A stretch of DNA of 58,398 bases, taken from positions 1-58,398 of the forward strand of contig NZ_JABBCH010000022.1 of assembly GCF_012952295.1 (NCBI RefSeq), read 5' to 3'. A program made the translations under genes and the position numbers. Below, piece by piece: positions 15,327 to 23,429 of this stretch; position 1 is the first letter of the stretch, and every line of letters begins with the position of its first letter. The notes beneath the pieces were generated by a model. It ran no database searches. It was not told the origin of the DNA and was given only the letters and a program-made list of their open reading frames with translations. The DNA comes from Crystallibacter degradans (lineage in GTDB: Bacteria; Actinomycetota; Actinomycetes; Actinomycetales; Micrococcaceae).

Positions 15327-16022
15327 TCAACCGGCTTGCGCCGGCCGCTGGTATTTCGCGAGGAGGTTGATGACTTCGGCGTCATCCACCTGATCGAAAT
15401 GGTCATAGGCTTGGCCGACGGCGACCAGATCCTGCGGGTTCCAAGGGCACACCACTTCATCGGCGATCCTGCCAACATCCTTGCAGGTGCCGCTGAGTCC
15501 GACGGGAACAGCTGCCACGATGCGCGCCGGCGATTGTTCGCGCAGCACGGTGATCGCCGCCCGCATGGTGGCACCGGTAGCCAGTCCGTCATCCACCACA
15601 ATGAGGGTCCGGCCGACGACGTCCAGCGGCGGCCTGTCTGCGCGGTAAACGCGCTCCCTGCGGTCCAGTTCCGCCCGTTCCTTTGCAGCAACGTGGTCGA
15701 AGGCGCCCGAGTCACCGAAGCGCTTGGCGAATTTGGCCAGGACGTCCTCATTGCGCACGGTGTCGATGGAACCGGCCACCGATGCGATGGCGCCCATGGC
15801 GACCTCCTGATGACCTGGAACGCCGATCTTGCGGACCAGGACTACATCCAGCGGAGCCTCCAGGGTTTCGGCGATGACCGCAGCTACGGGGACGCCGCCC
15901 CGCGGCAGGCCGAGTACCAAAACATCCCGGCGTCCGCCATAGGAACCCAGTTCCGCGGCCAGCGTCCTGCCGGCGTCCCGCCGGTCGGCATAGCGCTCCC
16001 TGCGGTTCCGGTTGGTAGTCAT
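15327..16022 (-). CDS. phosphoribosyltransferase-family protein
   Basis: 231 residues, type I phosphoribosyltransferase fold. The PRPP-binding signature is LIVVDDGLATGATMRAA, preceded by LGLPRGGVPVA and the flexible-loop region. This subgroup is often found beside alpha/beta hydrolases or esterases in stress-related loci and is not a standard purine or pyrimidine salvage enzyme; its substrate is unknown. The start at 16022 is chosen because GGGAAG lies five bases upstream. It is the promoter-proximal gene of the minus-strand run through the ATP-grasp, CocE, acidic and YtxH-like genes. Confidence 0.78.
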   Translation of the reverse strand: MTTNRNRRERYADRRDAGRTLAAELGSYGGRRDVLVLGLPRGGVPVAAVIAETLEAPLDVVLVRKIGVPGHQEVAMGAIASVAGSIDTVRNEDVLAKFAKRFGDSGAFDHVAAKERAELDRRERVYRADRPPLDVVGRTLIVVDDGLATGATMRAAITVLREQSPARIVAAVPVGLSGTCKDVGRIADEVVCPWNPQDLVAVGQAYDHFDQVDDAEVINLLAKYQRPAQAG

Positions 16023-16237
16023 TGCACTTCCCATCCCTGGCAATCGGTTCCGTAATCCATGCCGGCGGTTGTTCAGTTCGTGGCGTTTCCTCCACCGTAT
16101 GACCGATACCCGGAGGTGACAAGGAGCGTTGGCAAGGTGTGACAGGGGCCATCGACTGCATGCCACGGCGGGCGCCAGCACGAGGTCGCGAACAACGATG
16201 TCGTCTGTGAGGACGGGAGCTGATCGGCACCAAGCCA

Positions 16238-16273
16238 TTGTTTTCCGGACCTGGCTCCTCTAAGAATGAACTA
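16238..16273 (+). promoter_or_regulatory. promoter giving a leaderless type III PKS mRNA
   Basis: TTGTTT (16238-16243), a 17-base spacer and TAAGAA (16261-16266) form a good sigma-70-like promoter. The ATG at 16273 starts seven bases after the -10 element, where transcription itself should begin. No ribosome-binding site precedes the ATG. The gene is therefore predicted to be leaderless, which is common in actinobacteria. Confidence 0.5.
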
Positions 16274-17451
16274 TGCCGGTCACCATGAGGTCCCTTGAAA
16301 CCGCCGTTCCCGAAACCGTTCTGGTCCAGTCCCAGGTGCGCGACGTCTTCGCAGCCCAGCCCGGTCTGACCCGCCTGGGCCAGAGGCTGGTGGGTACGTC
16401 TTTTGACTATTCCGGTATCGAGACGCGCTATACGGCGGTAGAAGAACTGACTTTGGAGTGCCGCACCGACAGTCCGGTCTTCTTCGACCCGGAGAACCGG
16501 CTCATCCTGAGTCCCAGTACGAAGGTCCGCAACGACAAGTTTGCGGATGCAGCCACTCCGCTATTCATCGAGGCGGCGACCAAAGCCCTGGCCTCCTGTC
16601 CGGAGATCTCCGCCGCCGACGTGACCCACGTGATAACGGTTTCCTGCACGGGATTCTTCAATCCCGGACCCGATTACAAGGTAGTGCGGGCTCTCGGGCT
16701 TAGCCCAGCCGTCCAGCGCTACCATCTAGGCTTCATGGGCTGCTATGCAGCTTTTCCCGCCTTGCGAGCCGCGAAATCCTTCTGCGAGGCCGATCCGAAC
16801 GCAGTTGTCCTTGTGGTGACCGCGGAACTGTGCACGCTGCACGTACGCACCTCCAATGACCCGGATACCATCATGGGTTCGTCCCTGTTCGCCGACGGCG
16901 CCGCCGCGGCGATTGTCACCGCCCGGGACCTGGCGTTGTCGTCCCCTGGTATTGTGCTCGATCATTTCGAGACGGTACTGACCCCTGTCGGCGAGGAATC
17001 CATGGCCTGGAACATTGGCGATGAGGGCTTCGAAATGGTGCTGGGCACCTATGTACCGCACATCATCGACGAGCATATCGTCGGCGCGCTGGAACCCCTG
17101 CTGGCCCGCGATGCCGCGGTTCATGGCCGACCCTATGAGGAGATCGAGCATTGGGCCATCCACCCCGGGGGACGCAGCATCCTGGACAAGGTGGAAGCCA
17201 AACTGCAGCTGCGCGAACACCAGCTGGTCCCGGCCCGGGAGACCTTGCGCGACTACGGCAACATGTCCAGTGCCACCGTGATGTTCGTGCTCAAGCACAT
17301 CATGGACGCGCCGTTCGCCGGAGACGACGAACGGATCTGTTCCATGGCCTTCGGCCCGGGGCTCACCGTGGAAACCGGCCTGTTCACCAAGAGCGGCGCA
17401 CCGACGCTCACGACGCCGCGGGCAGCGGCCAGCGAACCGGCCACTGTCTAG
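16273..17451 (+). CDS. type III polyketide synthase (chalcone/stilbene synthase family)
   Basis: 392 residues, full family length. The thiolase-fold catalytic triad is present: Cys157 in GFMGCYAAFP, His297 in WAIHPGGRS, and Asn330 in YGNMSSATV. These enzymes condense acyl-CoA starters with malonyl-CoA to give alkylresorcinols, pyrones or naphthalenes. It is followed after 18 bases by a methyltransferase and then an overlapping flavin monooxygenase. This gene order parallels the srsABC phenolic-lipid operon of Streptomyces griseus, although the methyltransferase here is a class I enzyme. A quinone or methoxylated phenolic lipid is a reasonable predicted product; the starter is unknown. Confidence 0.92.
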   Translation: MPVTMRSLETAVPETVLVQSQVRDVFAAQPGLTRLGQRLVGTSFDYSGIETRYTAVEELTLECRTDSPVFFDPENRLILSPSTKVRNDKFADAATPLFIEAATKALASCPEISAADVTHVITVSCTGFFNPGPDYKVVRALGLSPAVQRYHLGFMGCYAAFPALRAAKSFCEADPNAVVLVVTAELCTLHVRTSNDPDTIMGSSLFADGAAAAIVTARDLALSSPGIVLDHFETVLTPVGEESMAWNIGDEGFEMVLGTYVPHIIDEHIVGALEPLLARDAAVHGRPYEEIEHWAIHPGGRSILDKVEAKLQLREHQLVPARETLRDYGNMSSATVMFVLKHIMDAPFAGDDERICSMAFGPGLTVETGLFTKSGAPTLTTPRAAASEPATV

Positions 17452-17469
17452 GCGCGGCAGGCAGCAGTA

Positions 17470-18171
17470 GTGGGTTTTCTGGCCGAGCGGGCGGTCGATG
17501 CCGTCGAGGAGATGGACCGGCCTGACTGCGATGAGCGGAAGCTGGAGCGCACCTACCGGCAGTTTCCGCTCATTAACTGGGCCGTGTCGGGCTGGCATGG
17601 CGTTTACCGGCGGCAGCTGCGCCCGTTGCTGAGGCCGAACGGTCCCAACACCTTGCTGGATATCGGCTCGGGCGGCGGCGACATTCCCCGGGCGATCGCC
17701 AAGTGGGCCGCCCGCGACGGCATCCCGCTGGAGATCACCGCGATCGACCCGGATGAGCGAGCGCATGCCTTCGCCGTCTCCCTGCCGAAGGTGGACGGTC
17801 TGGTGTTCCACCGCGCGCTCAGTTCCGAACTGGTGGCGCAGGGGCGCACCTTTGACCTGGTGACATCCAACCACCTGCTCCACCACCTGGATGCCGCCCA
17901 GCTGATGGCGCTGCTGTCAGACTCGCAGCGGCTGTGCCGCCGCGCCGCCATCCACAACGACATCCGCCGCAGCCCGGTGGCGTACGGCCTTTTTTCCGTC
18001 GGGACGCGGCCGTTCTTCCCCGGTTCCTTCATCCGCGTGGACGGGTTGACGTCCATCCGCCGCAGCTACACCTCCAGCGAACTTGCCCGGATTGTGCCGC
18101 CAGGCTGGACGGTCAGCACCAAGAGGCCCTTCCACCATCTGCTCACCTACAGGCCGCCGAACCGTGCATGA
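17470..18171 (+). CDS. class I SAM-dependent methyltransferase of the type III PKS operon
   Basis: 233 residues. Motif I reads LLDIGSGGGDIPRAIAKWA, the acidic end of strand 2 is ITAIDPDE, and the post-motif II region is FDLVTSNHLLHHLDA, a standard Rossmann methyltransferase. The start is GTG at 17470, directly after an out-of-frame TAG, with only weak ribosome-binding sequence, so translation may be coupled to the PKS gene. It overlaps the downstream monooxygenase by eight bases. By context it should O- or C-methylate the polyketide product. Confidence 0.85.
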   Translation: MGFLAERAVDAVEEMDRPDCDERKLERTYRQFPLINWAVSGWHGVYRRQLRPLLRPNGPNTLLDIGSGGGDIPRAIAKWAARDGIPLEITAIDPDERAHAFAVSLPKVDGLVFHRALSSELVAQGRTFDLVTSNHLLHHLDAAQLMALLSDSQRLCRRAAIHNDIRRSPVAYGLFSVGTRPFFPGSFIRVDGLTSIRRSYTSSELARIVPPGWTVSTKRPFHHLLTYRPPNRA

Positions 18172-19333
18172 CGTTGCCATTGTGGGCGCCGGTCCAGTAG
18201 GGCTGCTGCTCGGAATTCTGCTCCGGCAGCGCGGCCTCGACGTCGTTATCCTTGAGCAGCGCAGGCGGCGGAGTGATCATTCGCGTGCGATCGGGATCCA
18301 CCCGCCCGCGCTCGCCGTCCTGGCCGAAGCCGGCGTTGCGGAAAAGCTGATTGCCTCCGGTGTGCAGATCAGGGAGGGAGTGGCGCGGCGCAGTGGCCGC
18401 GATATCGCCACCCTGGACTTCGGATGCGTGCCCGGACCGCATCCGTACGTGCTCGCGGTGCCCCAGGTACTAACGGAGCGGATCCTGGAGCAGCAGTTGC
18501 ACACGCTCGGCGGCAGGGTCCATTACGGCAGGACGGCCCAAAGGATTGACGACGGCGGGGGCCGGGTGACGCTGGAAGTCAGCCGCTGCGGCGGGACCGC
18601 TGGCAGCGCCGGCAGCAGCACCGACCCAGGACGGGAGAAGGTCTACGCCGCCCGGCTGGCCGTGGCGGCCGACGGCGCCCGTTCCACTGTCAGGGGCCTT
18701 CTGAAGGTGCCCGTGGCATCGCGGCGCTATCCCGATACCTACCTGATGGGCGACTTCGCCGACAACACCTCCGACGGAGCCACCGCCGTTCTCTACCTGG
18801 AGCCGGAGGGCATCGTCGAGTCCTTTCCGCTGCCCGGCGGCCTGCGCCGCTGGGTGGTCCGGACCCGCGCGCTGGATCCTGAGCCGGAGCCGGGCAGGCT
18901 GGCCGGTCTGATCTCCGGGCGCACCGGCGGGACCGTGGACGTCGCCACGAATTCGATGCTCAGCTCGTTCGCCGTGCGCTCGCGGCGGGTCCGCCGGATG
19001 GTCCACGGCCGCGTTGCCCTGATCGGGGACGCCGCGCATGAAATCAGCCCGATCGGCGGACAGGGCATGAACCTGGGGTGGCTGGACGCTGCCGCGCTTG
19101 CCCCGATCATTTCCGCGGCACTTCAAGGACAGGACACCGGCGAACAATTGCGCGTGTTCGACCGCAGTCGGCGCGCCGCAGCCGCCACGGCAGGCTGGCA
19201 GGCCCACCTGAATATGGCGCTCGGGCGGCCGCTTCCGCCAGCGGTGCTGGATGCCCGGAACAGCTTGCTGCTGCCCGCCCTGGCCATCCCCGGTGCAGCC
19301 GCAGTAGTGGCCCGCCGGTTTACCATGCACTAG
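18164..19333 (+). CDS. FAD-dependent monooxygenase of the type III PKS operon
   Basis: 389 residues. The N-terminal dinucleotide-binding motif VAIVGAGPVGLLLGILL starts two codons after the GTG. VAADGARSTVRGLL (the DG motif) lies mid-protein, and ALIGDAAHEISPIGGQGMN is the second FAD motif. This is the aromatic-ring hydroxylase (UbiH/PHBH) architecture. The GTG at 18164 lies inside the end of the methyltransferase gene, an 8-base overlap. The predicted job is hydroxylation of the phenolic polyketide, possibly leading to a quinone. Its TAG overlaps the convergent DUF2231 stop by three bases (CTAG), with no terminator. Confidence 0.87.
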   Translation: MHDVAIVGAGPVGLLLGILLRQRGLDVVILEQRRRRSDHSRAIGIHPPALAVLAEAGVAEKLIASGVQIREGVARRSGRDIATLDFGCVPGPHPYVLAVPQVLTERILEQQLHTLGGRVHYGRTAQRIDDGGGRVTLEVSRCGGTAGSAGSSTDPGREKVYAARLAVAADGARSTVRGLLKVPVASRRYPDTYLMGDFADNTSDGATAVLYLEPEGIVESFPLPGGLRRWVVRTRALDPEPEPGRLAGLISGRTGGTVDVATNSMLSSFAVRSRRVRRMVHGRVALIGDAAHEISPIGGQGMNLGWLDAAALAPIISAALQGQDTGEQLRVFDRSRRAAAATAGWQAHLNMALGRPLPPAVLDARNSLLLPALAIPGAAAVVARRFTMH

Positions 19334-19827
19334 CCCTCGCTGAAGCTGCCTTGCCACACGGCACGGGCACCGGATTCGCCCACCTGGACAATCATGACCG
19401 TGGCCCCCACGCACACGGCTGCAACCGCCAGCACGGCCAGGGCAGCGAGTACCCAGGTCCCGACCTTGCCGAGCTTGCGGCGGATGCCGGCCGCCGCCGT
19501 CGCGCCGTAGCGGAACCACAGCCATTGGCCCAGGGCGGCGATAAAGATGCCGATCACCCAGGGCAGCATCATTTCGCCCAGCGCTTCGTGCTCCTGGACC
19601 AGCCGGGTTTCATCGATCCGCTCCAGCAGCCACTCGCCGGCCTGCTGGGTGATCGGGACCAGCACCAGGGCGGCCAGGGCTATCAGCGGCGTCACAATGC
19701 CCAGCCGTCGCCGCGCCGTCGGCCAGACCAGGCTCAAAATGGTGCACAGCGCTGCAACCGGAATTACGATGACCGTGGCATGGACCAGCAGTACGTGCAT
19801 CGGCAGTCCATTGACTTCGTACTCCAT
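19330..19827 (-). CDS. DUF2231 membrane protein
   Basis: 165 residues with four hydrophobic helices, beginning near HVLLVHATVIVIPVAALC and including IGIFIAALGQWLWF and VLAALAVLAVAAVCVGATVMIV. The conserved LPMHVLLVHATV near the start is the DUF2231 hallmark, a heme-pocket-like histidine pair found in predicted membrane redox or electron-carrier proteins. Function is not established. Upstream on the minus strand, GGGGAGCACC provides a ribosome-binding site close to the ATG. Confidence 0.8.
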   Translation of the reverse strand: MEYEVNGLPMHVLLVHATVIVIPVAALCTILSLVWPTARRRLGIVTPLIALAALVLVPITQQAGEWLLERIDETRLVQEHEALGEMMLPWVIGIFIAALGQWLWFRYGATAAAGIRRKLGKVGTWVLAALAVLAVAAVCVGATVMIVQVGESGARAVWQGSFSEG

Positions 19828-19987
19828 GGCGGTGCTCCCCTTAACTCCGATGGCTTTCGTCGCCGCGCCGGCTGTGACGTTTCATCGGCCCGAGCGCGTT
19901 TACTGATCCAGACGCGTGCGGCCGGCAGAAGGTTCAGCAGCGACTAAAGTTGATGCTACGTCCGCCAGCCCTGAGGGAAGGAAGCCC

Positions 19988-21220
19988 ATGCGCCCCCTGC
20001 GCCGAATCGCGGTCCTCTCCCTCCATACCTCGCCGCTGGCCGTGCCCGGCGGCGGAGACGCGGGTGGCATGAACGTTTACGTCCGGGCGGTTTCCCGGGA
20101 ACTCATCGCGATGGGCGCCCAGGTTGATGTCTTCACCCGCTCCACAGTGGAGGATCAGGAGCCGGTTGAGTATCCGCGGCCCGGGGCGCGCGTCATCCAC
20201 CTGCCCGGTGCCCCCGCGGACACCGTGCCCAAAGAGGAACTCCCGGGGCTGCTGCCGCGGCTGGAGGCAGAACTGCGCAGGTTCACGGCCGCCGACAACG
20301 CCGGACCCTACGATGTGATCCATTCCCACTACTGGCTCTCCGGCGCCGTGGGGCTTCAGCTCCAGCGCGATTGGCGGGTGCCCCTGGTGCATTCGATGCA
20401 CACCTTGGCCAAGGTCAAGAACCGCCACCTGCAGTCCGGCGAATCCCCGGAGCCGCAAATCAGGATCGCCGGTGAACAGGACGTCGCTGACGGCGCGGCC
20501 CGCCTCATAGCCAACACGCTCACTGAGGCCACCGAGCTCAAGGAGCTGTACGGGTCCGCCGGAGACAAGATCGATGTGGTTCCGCCCGGTGTGGATCTGT
20601 CGAACTTCACGCCGGAAGGCCGGGACGCGGCGCGGCGCAGCGCAGGCATCGCCCTGGACGTTTTCCACATCTGCTTCGCCGGGCGGATCCAAGCACTGAA
20701 GGGGCCGCAGGTATTGGTTCACGCCGCGGCGCGGCTGAAGGAGCTCTGCCCGGACATGCGCCTGCAGATCACCGTCATCGGTGAAGCCAGCGGCGCGAGC
20801 AAGCTGGACCTGGGACCGCTGATCCACCAGCTCGGCCTGGAGGAGACGGTCCGGCTGCTGCCGCCGGTGGGCGCTGCCGACCTGGCCGAGCACTTCCGCA
20901 GCGCCGACGTGGTGGCAGTGCCCTCCTATAGCGAGTCTTTCGGCCTCGTGGCGCTTGAGGCACAGGCCTGCGGTACACCGGTGGTCGCCACCAACGTCGG
21001 GGGCCTGCCCTCGGCGGTCAGCCACGGCGTTACCGGGCTGCTGGTGGACGGGCACGCGGCACAGGACTGGGCCTCGGCCCTGCGCGAGCTGTACGAGTAC
21101 CCGGACTTCCGCCACCGCCTCGGGGCCAGCGCGGCGATCCATGCCGCCGCCTTCGGCTGGGAACAGACCGCTGCCCTGACCGCCCACAGCTACCAGCATG
21201 CGGTGGACCACTTCGCGTAG
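19988..21220 (+). CDS. mshA: D-inositol-3-phosphate glycosyltransferase (mycothiol step 1)
   Basis: 410 residues, GT4 glycosyltransferase. The N-terminal LHTSPLAVPGGGDAGGMNVYV is the MshA hallmark. HSMHTLAKVKNRHLQ and the C-terminal donor-binding PSYSESFGLVALEAQACGTPVVA confirm it. MshA transfers GlcNAc from UDP-GlcNAc to inositol 3-phosphate, the first committed step of mycothiol synthesis in Actinomycetota. The start at 19988 is set by GGAAGGAA seven bases upstream. Other msh genes are not in the window, as is usual because they are dispersed. A hairpin terminator follows at 21231-21256. Confidence 0.9.
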   Translation: MRPLRRIAVLSLHTSPLAVPGGGDAGGMNVYVRAVSRELIAMGAQVDVFTRSTVEDQEPVEYPRPGARVIHLPGAPADTVPKEELPGLLPRLEAELRRFTAADNAGPYDVIHSHYWLSGAVGLQLQRDWRVPLVHSMHTLAKVKNRHLQSGESPEPQIRIAGEQDVADGAARLIANTLTEATELKELYGSAGDKIDVVPPGVDLSNFTPEGRDAARRSAGIALDVFHICFAGRIQALKGPQVLVHAAARLKELCPDMRLQITVIGEASGASKLDLGPLIHQLGLEETVRLLPPVGAADLAEHFRSADVVAVPSYSESFGLVALEAQACGTPVVATNVGGLPSAVSHGVTGLLVDGHAAQDWASALRELYEYPDFRHRLGASAAIHAAAFGWEQTAALTAHSYQHAVDHFA

Positions 21221-21230
21221 CGCCGCCGTC

Positions 21231-21256
21231 GCCAGGCCGGTCCCGTCCGGCTTGGC
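21231..21256. terminator. terminator between mshA and kynU
   Basis: GCCAGGCCGG (21231-21240) pairs with CCGGCTTGGC (21247-21256) around a 6-base loop, with a single G-T wobble. It lies between convergent genes, eleven bases after the mshA stop and 19 before the kynU stop. Confidence 0.6.
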
Positions 21257-21275
21257 CGTCGGCTGACAGCCGCGA

Positions 21276-22505
21276 TCAGCCGAGCGCCAGTTCCGCCTCG
21301 ATCGCTGCCACGCCGACGTACACTTCTTCGAAGCTGGTGGACAAGGGCGACAGTCCCAGCCGCAGGCCGTCAGGTTCGCGGAAGTCCGGAATGATTCCCT
21401 GGTCCCAGAGCCTGCCCACCACTTTCTTGAAGGACGGATGGTCGATGGTGATATGGCTGCCGCGCTGCGCGGGGTCCCGAGGTGAGGAAATAGCGACGCC
21501 GTAGCCCGCCAGCAGCTCGTCCGTCACCTCGACGGCAAATTCCGTCAGGGCCACGGACTTGGCGCGGACATTGTGGATTCCGGCGGTGCCGATCAGGTCC
21601 ACCATGTCCTGGATGGCCGTCATGCCGATGATTGGGGGTGTCCCGCTTGCAAACCGGCCGATGCCCGCTGCCGGCTCATAGCCCTGCCCCATCTCGAAGG
21701 GCTCGGCGCTGCCGATCCACCCTTGGATCGGCTGGCGGAAATGCTGATGCTCGGCCCTGACATAGGCCCAGGCCGGGGCGCCGGGACCGCCGTTGAGGTA
21801 CTTGTAACTGCATCCGACGGCGAGGTCCACGCCCCAGGCGTCCAGCTCCACCGGGACGACACCAACGGAATGGCACAGATCCCACAAGACCAGGGCCCCG
21901 GCGTCGTGCACTGCCTGCGTAATCGCGGGCATGTCGGCCAGATACCCGGACCGGTAGGCCACATGGCTGAGCAGTACCAGCGCCGTATCCGGACCTACGA
22001 CCGACCGGACCAGTCCGGCGTCCACGCCGCCATCCTGCGGTGCCTCGAGCCAGTCCAGTTCGAGTCCGCATTCGTCCGCGATGCCCTCTACGATGAACCG
22101 GTCGGACGGGAAATTGTCGCGGTCAATGACAATCCGGTTACGTCCGGGGCGGGCCTGGATTGCGGCCCGGGCCAGTTTGTACAGGAGCACTGTGGTGGAA
22201 TCCGCCACGATGCACTGGCCCGGCGCAGCGCCCAGTGCCACCCGGCCCAGCTCGTCGCCGATGCTTTTCGGCAGCTGCAGCCAGGCCTCGTCCCAGCCGC
22301 GGATCAGGCGGCCGCCCCACTGGTGCACCATCAGTTCCTGGACCCGTTCCACACTGGCTTGGAGCGGGCGTCCCAGGGAGTTACCGTCAAGATAGGCGGG
22401 GACCGTGGCGTCGTCGTGCCCCAAAAAGCGGGCCCGCAACGACGCCAACGGGTCCGCTGTGTCCAGCTCGCGGGCACGCTTCAGAAATCGGTGGTCTTCA
22501 GTCAT
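21276..22505 (-). CDS. kynU: kynureninase
   Basis: 409 residues, fold-type I PLP enzyme that cleaves kynurenine to anthranilate and alanine. Family features: YLDGNSLGRP near the N-terminus, LSHVAYRSGYLADM, WDLCHSVGVVPVEL (PLP-binding Asp) and CSYKYLNGGPGAPA with the Schiff-base lysine at about residue 235. Two starts are possible (22517 and 22505); neither has ideal ribosome-binding spacing. It lies 24 bases after the MaoC gene on the same strand, so it is probably transcribed with the lipid operon even though no other kynurenine-pathway gene is present. Confidence 0.88.
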   Translation of the reverse strand: MTEDHRFLKRARELDTADPLASLRARFLGHDDATVPAYLDGNSLGRPLQASVERVQELMVHQWGGRLIRGWDEAWLQLPKSIGDELGRVALGAAPGQCIVADSTTVLLYKLARAAIQARPGRNRIVIDRDNFPSDRFIVEGIADECGLELDWLEAPQDGGVDAGLVRSVVGPDTALVLLSHVAYRSGYLADMPAITQAVHDAGALVLWDLCHSVGVVPVELDAWGVDLAVGCSYKYLNGGPGAPAWAYVRAEHQHFRQPIQGWIGSAEPFEMGQGYEPAAGIGRFASGTPPIIGMTAIQDMVDLIGTAGIHNVRAKSVALTEFAVEVTDELLAGYGVAISSPRDPAQRGSHITIDHPSFKKVVGRLWDQGIIPDFREPDGLRLGLSPLSTSFEEVYVGVAAIEAELALG

Positions 22506-22529
22506 GGTGCCAAGCATACTTCCGGCGGG

Positions 22530-23429
22530 TCAGAGCGCGCGGACACTGCCGCTGAAGTGCTTGCGGTGGCTGCGCTCGCCCCAGCCGGTGAAGTCCGCAG
22601 AATCCCACCGGCCGTCCGCTTCGTGGTCCTCGATCCGCAGGGCAACCGTGGCCGGCAGGAACACCGGTGCGGCGAACTCGATGTCCCAGGCGAACGGCTC
22701 CGCTGCGACGGCCTCGACACTGTTGATGACCCTCGCGGCCAGATACATGCCGTGCGCGATTGAACGTTTCAGACCGAGGATCTTGGCGGACAGCGCGCTC
22801 AGGTGGATCGGGTTGAAGTCGCCGGAGACGGCGGCATACTCCCGTCCCGCTTCCGGGCCCAGGCGCCATTTGGCTGTCGGCTGGGGCGGCACGAAGTCCT
22901 GCCTTTCGGGCCGGCTCGCCTTGTCCAGCCCGGGAACGTACAGTCCCTTGGCCAGGTAGGTGGAGGTGCCTTCCCAGACGTTCTCCCCCGCTGCCTGGAC
23001 GTCCACACGCACGTCCACGCAGGTGCCGGCGTGATGGCCGGCCAGGTTTTCCGCCCATGCAGTGACCGCCAGGGGTTCGCTGAAGTCGATGCTGCGCAGG
23101 TGCCGCACCCGGTTGCCCAGATGGACCATGCCCAGCAGCGGTAGCGGGAAATCCGGGCGCGTCAGCACACTCATGACTACCGGGAACGCTACCGAGTGGA
23201 CGAACACGGAGGGCAGGCTGTCCCGCACCGTGCCGTGCAGCAGGTGCTGGAACGTGGTGACGTGCTCCAGGCTGACCTGCACATCCGTGACAGTGTGCTG
23301 CACGTGGGGCAGGGCATGGCTGCGTTCCAGCGCCCCCAGCTTGGTCCGCGCGGCCGTCGACAGGGCGCTGACATACAGCTTGGACAGGGACGGCAGTTCC
23401 GGGAGCGCAATAGCTTCGCGGGTGCTCAT
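22530..23429 (-). CDS. MaoC-like (3R)-hydroxyacyl dehydratase (HtdX-type)
   Basis: 299 residues with two hot-dog folds. The C-terminal one carries the hydratase-2 motif YAAVSGDFNPIHLS with the catalytic Asp/His pair. It ends with FAAPVFLPATVALRIEDHE, the conserved MaoC end. It overlaps fabG4 by four bases (ATG against the fabG4 stop). In mycobacteria the corresponding pair HtdX and FabG4 supplies the dehydratase and ketoreductase of a lipid-elongation or beta-oxidation cycle. The gene order here is the same, supporting the assignment. Confidence 0.83.
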   Translation of the reverse strand: MSTREAIALPELPSLSKLYVSALSTAARTKLGALERSHALPHVQHTVTDVQVSLEHVTTFQHLLHGTVRDSLPSVFVHSVAFPVVMSVLTRPDFPLPLLGMVHLGNRVRHLRSIDFSEPLAVTAWAENLAGHHAGTCVDVRVDVQAAGENVWEGTSTYLAKGLYVPGLDKASRPERQDFVPPQPTAKWRLGPEAGREYAAVSGDFNPIHLSALSAKILGLKRSIAHGMYLAARVINSVEAVAAEPFAWDIEFAAPVFLPATVALRIEDHEADGRWDSADFTGWGERSHRKHFSGSVRAL

